DNA of 64,000 nucleotides from Flavobacterium cerinum (GTDB lineage Bacteria; Bacteroidota; Bacteroidia; Flavobacteriales; Flavobacteriaceae). Below the pieces are notes generated by a model. It saw only the letters and a list, made by a program, of their open reading frames with translations, was not told the origin of the DNA and searched no databases. The translations under genes and the position numbers were made by a program. The DNA lies in assembly GCF_004028155.1 (NCBI RefSeq), contig NZ_SBII01000005.1, positions 217,329-281,328 of the forward strand. The letters run 5' to 3'. Below are positions 45,610-54,013 of the stretch, piece after piece. Within the stretch, counting starts at the first letter, position 1, and each line of letters opens with the position of its first letter.

Positions 45610-45839
45610 CTATTTACAATTTATCTAATTAAAAAATTGTGTATACCTGCATTGCATAACACTTGGTAATTTGATTGTTATGCCAACAAATAATTATCTA
45701 TAAGTAACTTAATTTTTTTAAGTAGGGATACGTACCAATCCCCTTTTATAAGAGTTCCGAAAAGTTTTCTTAATTAGCAAAAACTTAGGGATTTAGTCGT
45801 ATGTAAATAGGTAACTTTAAACTTTACAAACTGACTTGC

Positions 45840-45944
45840 AATATGAAAAAAATGTCTTCGCTGTAATCTGCCTATGCAAAAAAATATACAGGAGTAAAAA
45901 AGCGTCGTAGTTTTTATTGTACTAACTGCCAAAGACTTTATTAA
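45840..45944 (+). pseudogene. C-terminal zinc-finger remnant of an Fpg/Nei-type DNA glycosylase
   Basis: The plus strand encodes CLRCNLPMQK and, after a one-base shift in a run of seven As, YTGVKKRRSFYCTNCQRLY followed by a stop. The C-x2-C and C-x2-C pair with a final CQ is the zinc finger that ends Fpg/Nei glycosylases. Everything upstream is gone; the bases from 45610 to 45840 hold no recognisable gene. The stop overlaps the start of the DUF72 gene (TAATG), so the two were once coupled. Confidence 0.5.
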
Positions 45945-46678
45945 TGAAAAAAGAAAAACCTTACATAGGATGCTCAAGCTATACCACTTTATCATGGAAG
46001 TACTTATTTTATCCCGAAGAACTATCTAAAAATAAATGGTTTGATTATTACTGTAAGCATTTTAATACATACGAACTCAATTCCACATTTTACAGGTTCC
46101 CTACAGTAAAAACCCTGTCAAATTGGTACAATAAAACGCCAGAAGATTTTATGTTTAGTGTGAAGGTGCCTAAACTTATTACTCATATTCACAAGTTTGA
46201 AAATTGTAAAGAAGAAATTGCAAAATTCTATGCTATATGTCATGAAGGACTACGAGATAAACTGGGTTGTGTGCTTTTTCAGCTACCGCCAAGTTTTAGT
46301 TACACAACTGCAAAACTCGAATTAATAATAAATTCATTAGATCCTGGCTTCAAGAACGTAGTAGAATTCAGAAATGAAAGTTGGTGGAGGGAAGATGTTT
46401 TCAAAACAATCAGAAAAAAAAATATAACATTATGTTCTGTCAGTTACCCTGGTCTGCCTTCGATTATTCTACAAACTGCAAAAATCGGTTATGTACGCAT
46501 GCATGGCAATCCAAATCTATTTTATTCAAAATATGATATAGAGACAATTAATACTCTTAAAAAAGAAACAGCAAATAAATACTTCGAGGAGGTTTATATT
46601 TATTTCAATAATACGGCTTCTACTGCTGCAATAATCAATGCTTTGGAATTAAAAGAACTAATCAAAATCCATAAGTAA
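45944..46678 (+). CDS. DUF72 family protein
   Basis: The 244-residue protein has the TIM-barrel-like DUF72 pattern: YIGCSSYTTLSWKYLFYPEE, HFNTYELNSTFYRFPT, FMFSVKVPKLITH, LGCVLFQLPPSF, VVEFRNESWW and YVRMHGN. The family has a predicted nuclease-like or sugar-binding site but no proven function. Its start overlaps the stop of the glycosylase remnant, hinting at a former link to DNA repair. Confidence 0.88.
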   Translation: MKKEKPYIGCSSYTTLSWKYLFYPEELSKNKWFDYYCKHFNTYELNSTFYRFPTVKTLSNWYNKTPEDFMFSVKVPKLITHIHKFENCKEEIAKFYAICHEGLRDKLGCVLFQLPPSFSYTTAKLELIINSLDPGFKNVVEFRNESWWREDVFKTIRKKNITLCSVSYPGLPSIILQTAKIGYVRMHGNPNLFYSKYDIETINTLKKETANKYFEEVYIYFNNTASTAAIINALELKELIKIHK

Positions 46679-46806
46679 CATAAAAAGGAATAATTTATGA
46701 GATATGATGCCTCATCACAACTATGTTAACTTAAGACAAAAGTGGAAGCATTTATTTAGTTTTCCCCCTATAATACCTTATCTTCACGTTTCACTAAAAG
46801 TTAGGT

Positions 46807-47217
46807 ATGGAAAGAAAAATAAAAATTTTTATGATCGATGATGACCCGGATGATCGTGAATTTTTTCAGATTGCTCTTGACATGACGGGCATCCGTTATA
46901 CTCTCAAAACTGCAGAAAGTGCAGTTGAGGCTTTAAATATATTTCCGGAATTTTTGGAACTCCCGGACTATATCTTTTTAGACTTGAATATGCCACTGAT
47001 ATCCGGAATACAATTTCTCCAGATTTTCCGTGAATCTGCTGATCTTAATAAAGTTCCTATAATCATATTTTCAACCTCTTCCTATCATAAAGATATAGAG
47101 GATACAAAAGCTCTTGGAGCATCACACTTTTTATCCAAAACCTCCGATATTGACAGACTATCAGAAGTAGTGGTTAGTATCCTTAAAGGAAATGATCTTC
47201 CATTTATTTTAACCTAA
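46807..47217 (+). CDS. Single-domain response regulator
   Basis: The 136-residue receiver domain has the acidic cluster D11-D13, phospho-acceptor D59 in FLDLNMP, the Ser/Thr switch in IFSTSS and the conserved lysine in FLSKTSD. It has no output domain, so it probably acts by protein contact or as a phosphate sink, as the Rcp1-like class does. The kinase gene follows after 10 bases. Confidence 0.92.
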   Translation: MERKIKIFMIDDDPDDREFFQIALDMTGIRYTLKTAESAVEALNIFPEFLELPDYIFLDLNMPLISGIQFLQIFRESADLNKVPIIIFSTSSYHKDIEDTKALGASHFLSKTSDIDRLSEVVVSILKGNDLPFILT

Positions 47218-47227
47218 TCCCTTTACC

Positions 47228-48331
47228 ATGATAAATAGTACTAATTCGCTTCTACCCCAAGGCGAACAACTGTATAAAAAAATGATCGAAGAGGTTCAGG
47301 ATTATGCTATCCTGCTACTCGATCTTGATGGCAATGTACAGAACTGGAATATAGGAGCTGAAAAAATTAAAGGTTATAAAGAAGCTGATATATTAGGGAA
47401 AAATTTCAGTCTGTTCTACCTGCCAGAAGATCGGGCTTCAAAGTTACCTAAAACACTGATAAATAGCGCTACTTTAAATGGCCGTGCCACACATGAAGGA
47501 TGGCGGGTTCGCAATGATGGTAGTACTTTTTGGGGATCGGTAGTAATAACTGCCCTACATAGTGATGATGGAGATGTCATCGGGTTTACAAAAGTAACAC
47601 GTGACCTTACCGAACGAAAGCTTGCCGAAGAAGAAAAAGCCCGTGATACCAGAAGTATAGAATTGCAAAATAGACAGTTGGAAGAGTTTGCCTATATTAC
47701 TTCACACGATCTTCAGGAACCCATCCGGAAAATACAGACGTTTATTAATCTAGCAAAAAAAAATACAGATGATAAGGAACTACTCAATAATTATCTTGAT
47801 AAAATGAGTATTTCAGCTGATAAGATGGTTTCTTTAATAAAAGATATTCTTAATTTTTCAAGGTTATCGTCTGACAAAAATCAATTTATATCTGTAAATC
47901 TAGTGGATATACTGACCGAAGTTATTGGTGAACTAGACCTGCTGATAGAGGAGAAAAAAGCAATAATCACAGTTTCATCTTTACCTGTCATAGATGCAAT
48001 TCCGATACAAATGAATCAACTTTTCAATAATTTGATACACAATGCTATTAAATTCAATAACGGCTACCCTTCTATCGTAATTCAACATGAAATAGTGAAA
48101 AATGATACAGGTCAATACCATTTAATTACAATATCAGATAATGGAATCGGTTTCGATCAGCAGTATGCAGAAATTGCTTTTAAGCCTTTTAAACGGCTTA
48201 CAACAAATCATTCCGGCACTGGCATAGGATTAGCGCTTTGCAAAAGAATTGTTGAAAATCATAATGGCACTATTTCAGTGGCTTCTGTCTTAGGAGAGGG
48301 TACAATTTTCACCATTTTATTTCCCGCTTAG
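47228..48331 (+). CDS. PAS sensor histidine kinase
   Basis: The 367-residue kinase has a PAS domain (about 18-130; DYAILLLDLDGNVQNWNIGA), a HisKA dimerisation helix with H160 in YITSHDLQEPIRK, and a HATPase domain with N box NQLFNNLIHNAIKFNN, G1 DNGIGF and G2 GTGIGLAL. There is no membrane segment, so it should sense an internal signal such as redox or light through PAS. With the preceding receiver it forms a two-component pair resembling phytochrome-associated Rcp systems, but no GAF or PHY domain is present. Confidence 0.92.
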   Translation: MINSTNSLLPQGEQLYKKMIEEVQDYAILLLDLDGNVQNWNIGAEKIKGYKEADILGKNFSLFYLPEDRASKLPKTLINSATLNGRATHEGWRVRNDGSTFWGSVVITALHSDDGDVIGFTKVTRDLTERKLAEEEKARDTRSIELQNRQLEEFAYITSHDLQEPIRKIQTFINLAKKNTDDKELLNNYLDKMSISADKMVSLIKDILNFSRLSSDKNQFISVNLVDILTEVIGELDLLIEEKKAIITVSSLPVIDAIPIQMNQLFNNLIHNAIKFNNGYPSIVIQHEIVKNDTGQYHLITISDNGIGFDQQYAEIAFKPFKRLTTNHSGTGIGLALCKRIVENHNGTISVASVLGEGTIFTILFPA

Positions 48332-49174
48332 CGCTGATAGGATAAACCATCGTTTATTGAATCTTTTGTAACAACCTGATTGTTTGATAATTGATAACTT
48401 AAATGAAAAGGCTAAATAAAGTAATACTTTCATTATCCGTTATTTAAATTAATGGAGATCCACTATTAAAAGTGGCTAATGTAATGCTTATCCGAGAAAC
48501 GTTTTTCATGAGTACAGAGACTGATTGTTCTAACAATTATCTAACGTAGTTTTTGATTTTTTATCGTTGACAATTTTATTTTTTTTGAATACAGCAGACA
48601 GATATATACCTTCCAAAACTTAAAAATAGAATACTTTTTTATACGTTTTTAATAAAACGCTAAAAACACTGTTGAAACTCCCAACCAAAAACAGACGTTA
48701 CCACAGGAAAGGAATCCTGTACATTACTCCTTTGGTAACTGATATCCCTGAAGTAATAGCCAACCTACTTAAATAAATTGTAGATCATATTACTCCCTAC
48801 TGTGTCTAATCTGTGGTTAAACCTGCTCATATCGAGCATACGTACATAACCACCATCATTAAAACGCAGACCTAAAGTATCCCTACTTTGCTCATTATGA
48901 ACGCGTAGTCTGTCTTGAAAGAAATTTTCAAGTAAATATTTCTTCCGTGATCAAATCGCTCTGCAGCCAATTGATGAGACAAAAATATCCTTCTATGCCA
49001 TCTTTATTTGGATCTGACTTACTTGAATTGCTTTCAAAATTGTATTTTTACTATAATTCCAACCAGAGTATCATTCATAAATTTAACAGGTGTTGTTGTG
49101 AATTGCTTTGAAAATTATAACCTATGCGCTTTCAAATCAAACTTCGATTTTACAGGAAAACAGTACCGGCATAT
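48332..49174. other. Long gene-poor gap with decayed fragments
   Basis: About 840 bases without an intact gene. A plus-strand frame ends at 48774 with KGILYITPLVTDIPEVIANL. A minus-strand fragment occupies 48765-48955 and is listed separately. The flanks are AT-rich with no RNA gene or repeat I can identify. The gap separates the stress cargo from the effector/immunity region and probably records a deletion. Confidence 0.5.
48765..48955 (-). pseudogene. C-terminal remnant of an unrecognised protein
   Basis: The minus strand reads KKYLLENFFQDRLRVHNEQS, then RDTLGLRFNDGGYVRMLDMS and RFNHRLDTVGSNMIYNLFK before a stop. Upstream, the same theme continues in a shifted frame as LSHQLAAERFDHG. The composition is protein-like, but I cannot name the family and no start exists. 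Confidence 0.45.
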
Positions 49175-49681
49175 ATGAAAACCGCAGGTGCTTTTTGCAT
49201 CAGCTTTTTCTATTTATTGACCCTGTGTCAGTGTAATAGCCCAACTCAAAAAGAATCGGCGGCGGTGGCGGCTGAAACAATATCGGAAATTACAGCGGTT
49301 AAATCGCCTTTGCCAACTGCTAAAACCAAGGATAGTATATCAATAAATGTAAACCAAGAGACGCAGGCAATAAACTGGGCCACAATCAACACTGATTTTA
49401 TAACCACTTGCCTGAATCCATTTCTGGCTTCGAAAAAGATTAAATCCGACTGTACTCATTGTGATAAAATCATGTTCAGCTTTTCTTTTGTTGTAGATGG
49501 TAAGGGAAAAATTCAAACTATATTGAAGGAAGGGGAAAATATCAGTTGTATCAGAATGAGTGAAACAGATAAAAAGAATCTGGAAAAAGAAATTCTGATC
49601 TATTTGAAAAAGCTGGTTTTACCAGCTTCATTTTATAAAACTATTTATAAAGGCAGCCTGGGTTTTATACTTAAATGTTAA
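49175..49681 (+). CDS. Hypothetical lipoprotein
   Basis: From the ATG at 49175 (MKTAGAFCISFFYLLTLCQC) the protein is a 168-residue lipoprotein; the longer frame from 49124 adds a non-signal extension. A low-complexity linker with Ala/Glu/Lys (about 22-60) leads to a domain with a C-x2-C pair (DCTHCDKIMFSFSFVVDGKG) whose strand-turn-strand pattern recalls periplasmic TonB-C-like folds. Its role is unknown. It opens the right-hand accessory region. Confidence 0.6.
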   Translation: MKTAGAFCISFFYLLTLCQCNSPTQKESAAVAAETISEITAVKSPLPTAKTKDSISINVNQETQAINWATINTDFITTCLNPFLASKKIKSDCTHCDKIMFSFSFVVDGKGKIQTILKEGENISCIRMSETDKKNLEKEILIYLKKLVLPASFYKTIYKGSLGFILKC

Positions 49682-49772
49682 TTGAATCTTAGTGTATTGG
49701 CGTTGTTCGATTAGGGTAACGGTAAAAAGTGTTAGGAAAAAAACTGGTTTGGCTATTCATATTCATAATGCG

Positions 49773-50609
49773 ATGAAAATAAGATACCGGGTATTTAAAG
49801 ATTTTAGTAAGCAAGAAGTGCAGCAATTAAAGGTATTGGCAATAGATGTAAAGCAAGGTTTTGATGCCTTTCTAGTCGATGCTGACCATGCTAAACTTGC
49901 GGAAATAAAGAGCGTCATTGCTGAAGAATGGGAAAGTTCCATTAGTTTGGAAACTGAATTTTCTGAGAAAGACAGGTGCGGCTCTTCGTTTCTACATGTT
50001 TACCCTGCAAAGTTGTTGGGCTATCCCCAACCGGAATCGGCTGGATGTGAATTTCCTTTTGACCTGTATCCTTATTTCAAGGATGTTTTTGAAATTAAAA
50101 ATACAGATCCGGAATTTGGCATGTTGAAAGGCCGACAAATAGGAAGTTATAAATTGAAAAAGGAACCGAGCTGGGACAGCTCGTCCATTGGTTCCGCATT
50201 CTGGATACAAGATTCAATCTTTGTTAAACCTGAAGTTTATAAAGCCATATTTGAACCCTTGGGGATAAAATCTCTGCCTGTATTGGAATATAAATCACAT
50301 AATGTATTGAAAAGCGTATTGCAGTTGGTCCCCCAAGGTATATCTGATGCTGATCTGGATATTAAAGCAGAACATATCAATGAAATAGAAAGTATTGCAG
50401 GCTGGGAAATCAACAAATACATACTGAACGGAATTGGATTTTATCCAGATTTTAAGTCGGCACCTGGTGACCTTGATTTTTTTGAGACTAAAGAGTTTTT
50501 TGGAGCGGGAGGCTTTACCGTCAGGGCCACAATCATTTCTCAAAAGCTATATCAGCTGCTGGTAAAAAATAAGGTCAAAGGTTTAAGTTATGAACCGATG
50601 ACCAGCTGA
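49773..50609 (+). CDS. Hypothetical protein, possibly Imm11/DUF1629-like
   Basis: I use the ATG at 49773 (MKIRYRVFKDFSKQEVQQLK); the frame upstream to 49692 looks non-coding. The 278-residue protein has a beta-rich middle with WDSSSIGSAFWIQDSIFVKP and ends in ATIISQKLYQLLVKNKVKGL plus SYEPM, which resembles the C-terminal strand pattern of Imm11-type immunity proteins. The similarity is weak and by eye. It lies beside the immunity region but on the opposite strand. Confidence 0.5.
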   Translation: MKIRYRVFKDFSKQEVQQLKVLAIDVKQGFDAFLVDADHAKLAEIKSVIAEEWESSISLETEFSEKDRCGSSFLHVYPAKLLGYPQPESAGCEFPFDLYPYFKDVFEIKNTDPEFGMLKGRQIGSYKLKKEPSWDSSSIGSAFWIQDSIFVKPEVYKAIFEPLGIKSLPVLEYKSHNVLKSVLQLVPQGISDADLDIKAEHINEIESIAGWEINKYILNGIGFYPDFKSAPGDLDFFETKEFFGAGGFTVRATIISQKLYQLLVKNKVKGLSYEPMTS

Positions 50610-50654
50610 AATTTAATTGAATAGCAGTTGTGATCAGTAATCATCAAAAATAGA

Positions 50655-51041
50655 ATGGATATAAAAAGCCTTTACGCTTCTTATGAAGCCCTGAAAAAAT
50701 CTGAAAACCCATATGATACCATAGGGACTAAAATTGATCTGAAAGTTTTAAATGAACGATTACTAAACGACCCCGATCCTCAATTAAGAGGATACGCAGC
50801 CACAGCAATGCGGCAAATATGGTTCAAACATCCTAAATCTAAAGATGAGATTCTGAAACACATAAAGAAAGCAATTCCAGAAGAAAAGAAGGAGAAAGCG
50901 CTAGAGGGAATGATCATCACAGTTCAGGAACTATTAAAAAAGAAACTGGGTTTAAAGGAGTCTAAATATGGTGAAGTAACCGGGGATATAGAAGCATCAA
51001 AGGTTAAAACCATTACTGCGTTAAATAGCAGTGACCTTTAG
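50655..51041 (+). CDS. Hypothetical helical (HEAT-like) protein
   Basis: The 128-residue protein is all-helical by composition. LNERLLNDPDPQLRGYAATA followed by MRQIWFKHPKS resembles a HEAT-type helix pair. There is no signal peptide. The function is unknown; it follows the previous gene by 45 bases on the same strand and may be its partner. Confidence 0.55.
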   Translation: MDIKSLYASYEALKKSENPYDTIGTKIDLKVLNERLLNDPDPQLRGYAATAMRQIWFKHPKSKDEILKHIKKAIPEEKKEKALEGMIITVQELLKKKLGLKESKYGEVTGDIEASKVKTITALNSSDL

Positions 51042-51065
51042 TATTGATGAAATTTAGGATTTCAA

Positions 51066-51106
51066 AGACTAAAGTAAAAACATATCAATTTAGATATGAC
51101 AGAACC
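51066..51106. repeat. Solitary end of an IS6-like element
   Basis: AGACTAAAGTAAAAACATAT and TTAGATATGACAGAACC match, with a few changes, the right end of the IS at 38342-38382 (AGACTAAAGGTAAAACTTAT, TTAGATGCGACAGAACC). No transposase or opposite end is nearby. It marks a former IS boundary at the left edge of the minus-strand effector/immunity run. Confidence 0.65.
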
Positions 51107-51233
51107 AATCTTGTGTGCTATATCAAAAAGTTAAGCTAACAAAAAATGTTATTTAGATTGCAGTCCCTCGCTGCTGATCTTCAGACCAAGTTCATGTTTC
51201 GTTGTTAAAAGTGTCCCTTCGCTTCCCCGTGCA

Positions 51234-51740
51234 TCATAAACCTGATGCTGAGAAAGAACAGATGTAATGAATGATTTCGTCCTTAGTTTTAGATAACCCA
51301 TCAATATAGATTGTTTTAATTGCGTTGCCATACTTAAATTTTATATACGTAGCATCATATACACCTCTTTCTCCATTATATTCTTCGGCACAAACCATAT
51401 TATGTATCCTATGCCATTCATAAAAAGAGTTCTTATGAGTAATCCCCGCTTTGTTAATTTTTAATATCGGTTTTTTACGAATATTGTATTTATAATTCCA
51501 TAGATATCCCACGATAATAACCACTAAATTAAATAAGAAGAGGGCGAGAAAACCTACATCAATCAGATAAAATATAACAGAGGCAAGGCATGTAGAGAAA
51601 AAAATACAGCCAAAAAGGGTTTCCTGGGCAAGCACAATGAGCTCCTCTCCTTCGGTAACAGCCGGGAACTTTGAAAACAACTTAATTGTAACTTCGTTAT
51701 CAAGCGGGTCTATACTCGCTTTTTCAGCATCTTTCTTCAA
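51234..51740 (-). CDS. Hypothetical membrane protein, PH-like tail
   Basis: The 168-residue protein has two adjacent membrane helices (about 40-62 and 66-84) and a C-terminal domain of alternating strands (PILKINKAGITHKNSFYEWH, then ATYIKFKYGNAIKTIYIDGL) that recalls bacterial PH-like domains of immunity-type membrane proteins. It is the last gene of the minus-strand run. After its stop a different frame stays open for about 40 codons to 51149, possibly the remnant of another gene. Confidence 0.55.
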   Translation of the reverse strand: MKKDAEKASIDPLDNEVTIKLFSKFPAVTEGEELIVLAQETLFGCIFFSTCLASVIFYLIDVGFLALFLFNLVVIIVGYLWNYKYNIRKKPILKINKAGITHKNSFYEWHRIHNMVCAEEYNGERGVYDATYIKFKYGNAIKTIYIDGLSKTKDEIIHYICSFSASGL

Positions 51741-51758
51741 GCAGTTTCTTTATACCTA

Positions 51759-52700
51759 TTACCAAACCTTCAATTCAGTGCTACCGGCCGGCCGGTATAA
51801 AATAGCTGGTTTTTCATCGCCATCTGTTCCGGCTTCTGTATCATATTCAACTCTTAGCATGTCCTTCTTATCTTTAGCCGTCCTTAGAAGCACTAATTTC
51901 CCGCCAGCAAAAAATACCATCTCATAATTTGTTATCGGATGTACTTTTCTATTTTTAACATCCAATCTTACTCTGCTAATATCAGCATTGTCACTTTTAT
52001 CTGCGGCGATCAGTTCCTCTTTAGTTGCATATAAATAGGTGCAACTTTTTAAATCACTGTATTCAAATTCTTTTGCAAAAGACAAGCCATCACCTTTTAC
52101 TAAAAGCTCCTTAAATTGCTGATATTTTTTTACCACTTTTTGTTCTATGTCTGCTATATTTTTTAGCTCCTGAGCCTGCTCCAGATCCTTGCTGAAATCG
52201 AAGGGGACCTTTGCTTCAAAAGGTATCTTTATTTCAAAGTACTTTAATTTTCGGTCGCCAATGTCTTCAGGTAACTCAGCGCTGGCCAAGACACGATGGG
52301 TGTCTACGCCATCCTCTTTATCTGCAGCATACCGTACTTTTAAATCAAGGTCGGCATTTGCGGCAATATACTCCTCTCCCTCCTTCGGAAACACCTGTAC
52401 AGTAACTGTTTGCTTACCAGATTTTGGAATGTAGTTATTTAAGTAAGGGGCCATGCTTTCTCCATCGTTCTCGTAAAAAGTAAGCCAATGCGGAATGTCA
52501 TTACACAAAACCAATACCCTGCAGTTGTTCTTATTTACCTGTAGAGAATAAAGCGGTCGCTTATCAAATTTCTTTATTTTATCATACATTTTGCTTTGAA
52601 ATTCTACGATCTCTTTTTTATTTTGTTTTCCTTTTTCTTGTGCACAACTATTTATGATAACTATCAGAAAAAGCGCTGTTAATAATTTATTATAATACAT
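51759..52700 (-). CDS. Uncharacterised lipoprotein, paralogue of the one at 61531
   Basis: The 313-residue lipoprotein has lipobox IVIINSC (cysteine near 19). It shares an architecture with the protein at 61531-62532: YSLQVNKNNCRVLVLCNDIP early, KSGKQTVTVQVFP, a KDL helix followed by a long amphipathic helix, and NYEMVFFAGGKLVLL near the end. I recognise no named family; proteins of this kind sit beside type VI effector genes in Bacteroidota, so an envelope role in effector immunity or loading is a guess. The start codon lies inside the 3' end of the truncated vgrG. Confidence 0.65.
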   Translation of the reverse strand: MYYNKLLTALFLIVIINSCAQEKGKQNKKEIVEFQSKMYDKIKKFDKRPLYSLQVNKNNCRVLVLCNDIPHWLTFYENDGESMAPYLNNYIPKSGKQTVTVQVFPKEGEEYIAANADLDLKVRYAADKEDGVDTHRVLASAELPEDIGDRKLKYFEIKIPFEAKVPFDFSKDLEQAQELKNIADIEQKVVKKYQQFKELLVKGDGLSFAKEFEYSDLKSCTYLYATKEELIAADKSDNADISRVRLDVKNRKVHPITNYEMVFFAGGKLVLLRTAKDKKDMLRVEYDTEAGTDGDEKPAILYRPAGSTELKVW

Positions 52701-53145
52701 AGTAATAATCTATTGGCGCCTTCCTTGTGGCATTGATTGCAAACCTCAAATCGTTTTTCGGAGTGCCATTGGTGGCTAGGTTCACAATCTCGTACAATGT
52801 TTTATCCAGATAAGAGTCTAGATCCTGTCCGCGGTCTATTAATATCGTCGGACTGTAACCACTCACGACCTGAAAGCCATGATAACCATGATTTTGCGCC
52901 AGCTCAACTTTAGTCACCAAGCCGGCGAGATCCTGAACCCGGTCATTCCCGTAACCAAAAGAAGCAGTCAGGGTTTTACCCACAAAATCCCTGCTATTGT
53001 CCAGGTTAATTAAACTCGGCAATCCAATTTCATCATGATTGAACCGCAGTTCAAAATAATGATGCTGGTTAAACTGCTGCTGTAGCTGAAAGGAATTAAA
53101 ATGCAGAATCTGCTTATCTTCTACATTGATTTTTACAATCATCAA
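52690..53145 (-). pseudogene. vgrG: Truncated type VI spike protein gene (vgrG 5' part)
   Basis: The 151-residue product has the N-terminal domain of Bacteroidota VgrG: FNQHHYFELRFNHDEIG, VGKTLTASFGYGN, LAGLVTKVELAQNHGYHGFQ and VSGYSPTILIDRGQDLDSYL, ending near ATRKAPIDY. A full VgrG is around 600 residues, with an OB fold and a beta-helix spike that are absent. The frame stops just inside the start of the lipoprotein gene, so a recombination joint lies near 52700. It is unlikely to work as a spike. Confidence 0.85.
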
Positions 53146-53172
53146 ATTGAATATTACGATTAATTACCAGCA

Positions 53173-54012
53173 TTATTGTTTCCAGATCTGAATATGGTCT
53201 ATTACCTCATTCATTCCATTTAGTGTCTCTCTACGGATCAATTCGACGGAGCTTAAATGATCGTTTTGATCGAGAAAGTAAGCTGCATTCTCCTGGTAGA
53301 AATAATGATCAAATTTATCCTCATTTGCCAGGGAATCGAAATGTTCTTTTATCAGACCGGTCTTACCCAGATCAAAATCTTTGGAAATCACAACAGATTC
53401 ATTCTCGGAATTATAATCAAAATATGCGGTAACGGGAATCATCAAATCGGGAAAGAGAGAAGACCTTACCTCATGTTCCGACAATTCAGCTCCCTGAATG
53501 TGGAAACGGTTATAAAACTCCGAAAACAAGCAATTAAAGAATAGAGAGGACTTTAATGTGTCTTCATATTCAAAGGCATTGCCATAAGCCAGTTCACCAC
53601 GCTCCTTCAACGCCTCTAATTCTGCTGTTTGTGGTTCCTTTGCTATGGATTCTTTTAAAGAAATCCATTTTTGTTTTAGCTCAACGACATTTTCCAGCGC
53701 TTTTATTGAACCATTCTCTGTCAGCCTGATTTGCAGTTCTGATGTGATATTCTGATACCGGGTATTGTACTCCAGCATAGCTGGAGTTAGTGTCTCCGAA
53801 ATTATTTCCGGCAATGAGAGCTGAATGATCTTAATGTTAAAAACAGAGGCTCCGGAAGAGCCTTTTCCAATTAACTTCAGCTCAAAATCCATTGCTATTT
53901 CATACTCGTCAAGAAGGTCCTCAGCGATAAGATCAATGAATTTTAAGGAATGTAAAGCCCTATAAGAATAAACAATACCTACATTTTTGTAGTTATATAT
54001 TTTGGAATACAT
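53173..54012 (-). CDS. Hypothetical protein in the vgrG operon
   Basis: From the ATG at 54012 (MYSKIYNYKNVGIVYSYRAL) the protein has 279 residues and no signal or membrane segment. A charged helical middle (ELKQKWISLKESIAKEP) separates two mixed domains. I recognise no family. It starts one base after the upstream stop and ends 27 bases before vgrG, so it belongs to the type VI-associated operon and may be an effector adaptor, effector or structural accessory. Confidence 0.55.
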   Translation of the reverse strand: MYSKIYNYKNVGIVYSYRALHSLKFIDLIAEDLLDEYEIAMDFELKLIGKGSSGASVFNIKIIQLSLPEIISETLTPAMLEYNTRYQNITSELQIRLTENGSIKALENVVELKQKWISLKESIAKEPQTAELEALKERGELAYGNAFEYEDTLKSSLFFNCLFSEFYNRFHIQGAELSEHEVRSSLFPDLMIPVTAYFDYNSENESVVISKDFDLGKTGLIKEHFDSLANEDKFDHYFYQENAAYFLDQNDHLSSVELIRRETLNGMNEVIDHIQIWKQ

Positions 54013-54013
54013 T

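Noticed and set aside
46807..48331. Phytochrome light-sensing system
   Set aside because: The receiver is Rcp1-like, but the kinase has only a PAS domain and no GAF or PHY chromophore domain.
51149..51331. Minus-strand frame of 60 codons overlapping the membrane-protein gene
   Set aside because: Half of it is a shadow of the 51234 gene. The tail beyond that gene's stop may be a remnant, but I could not tie it to any family.
53223..53544. Two plus-strand frames of 69 and 95 codons
   Set aside because: Both are antisense to the 53173 gene, with low-complexity or basic composition and no neighbour on their strand.
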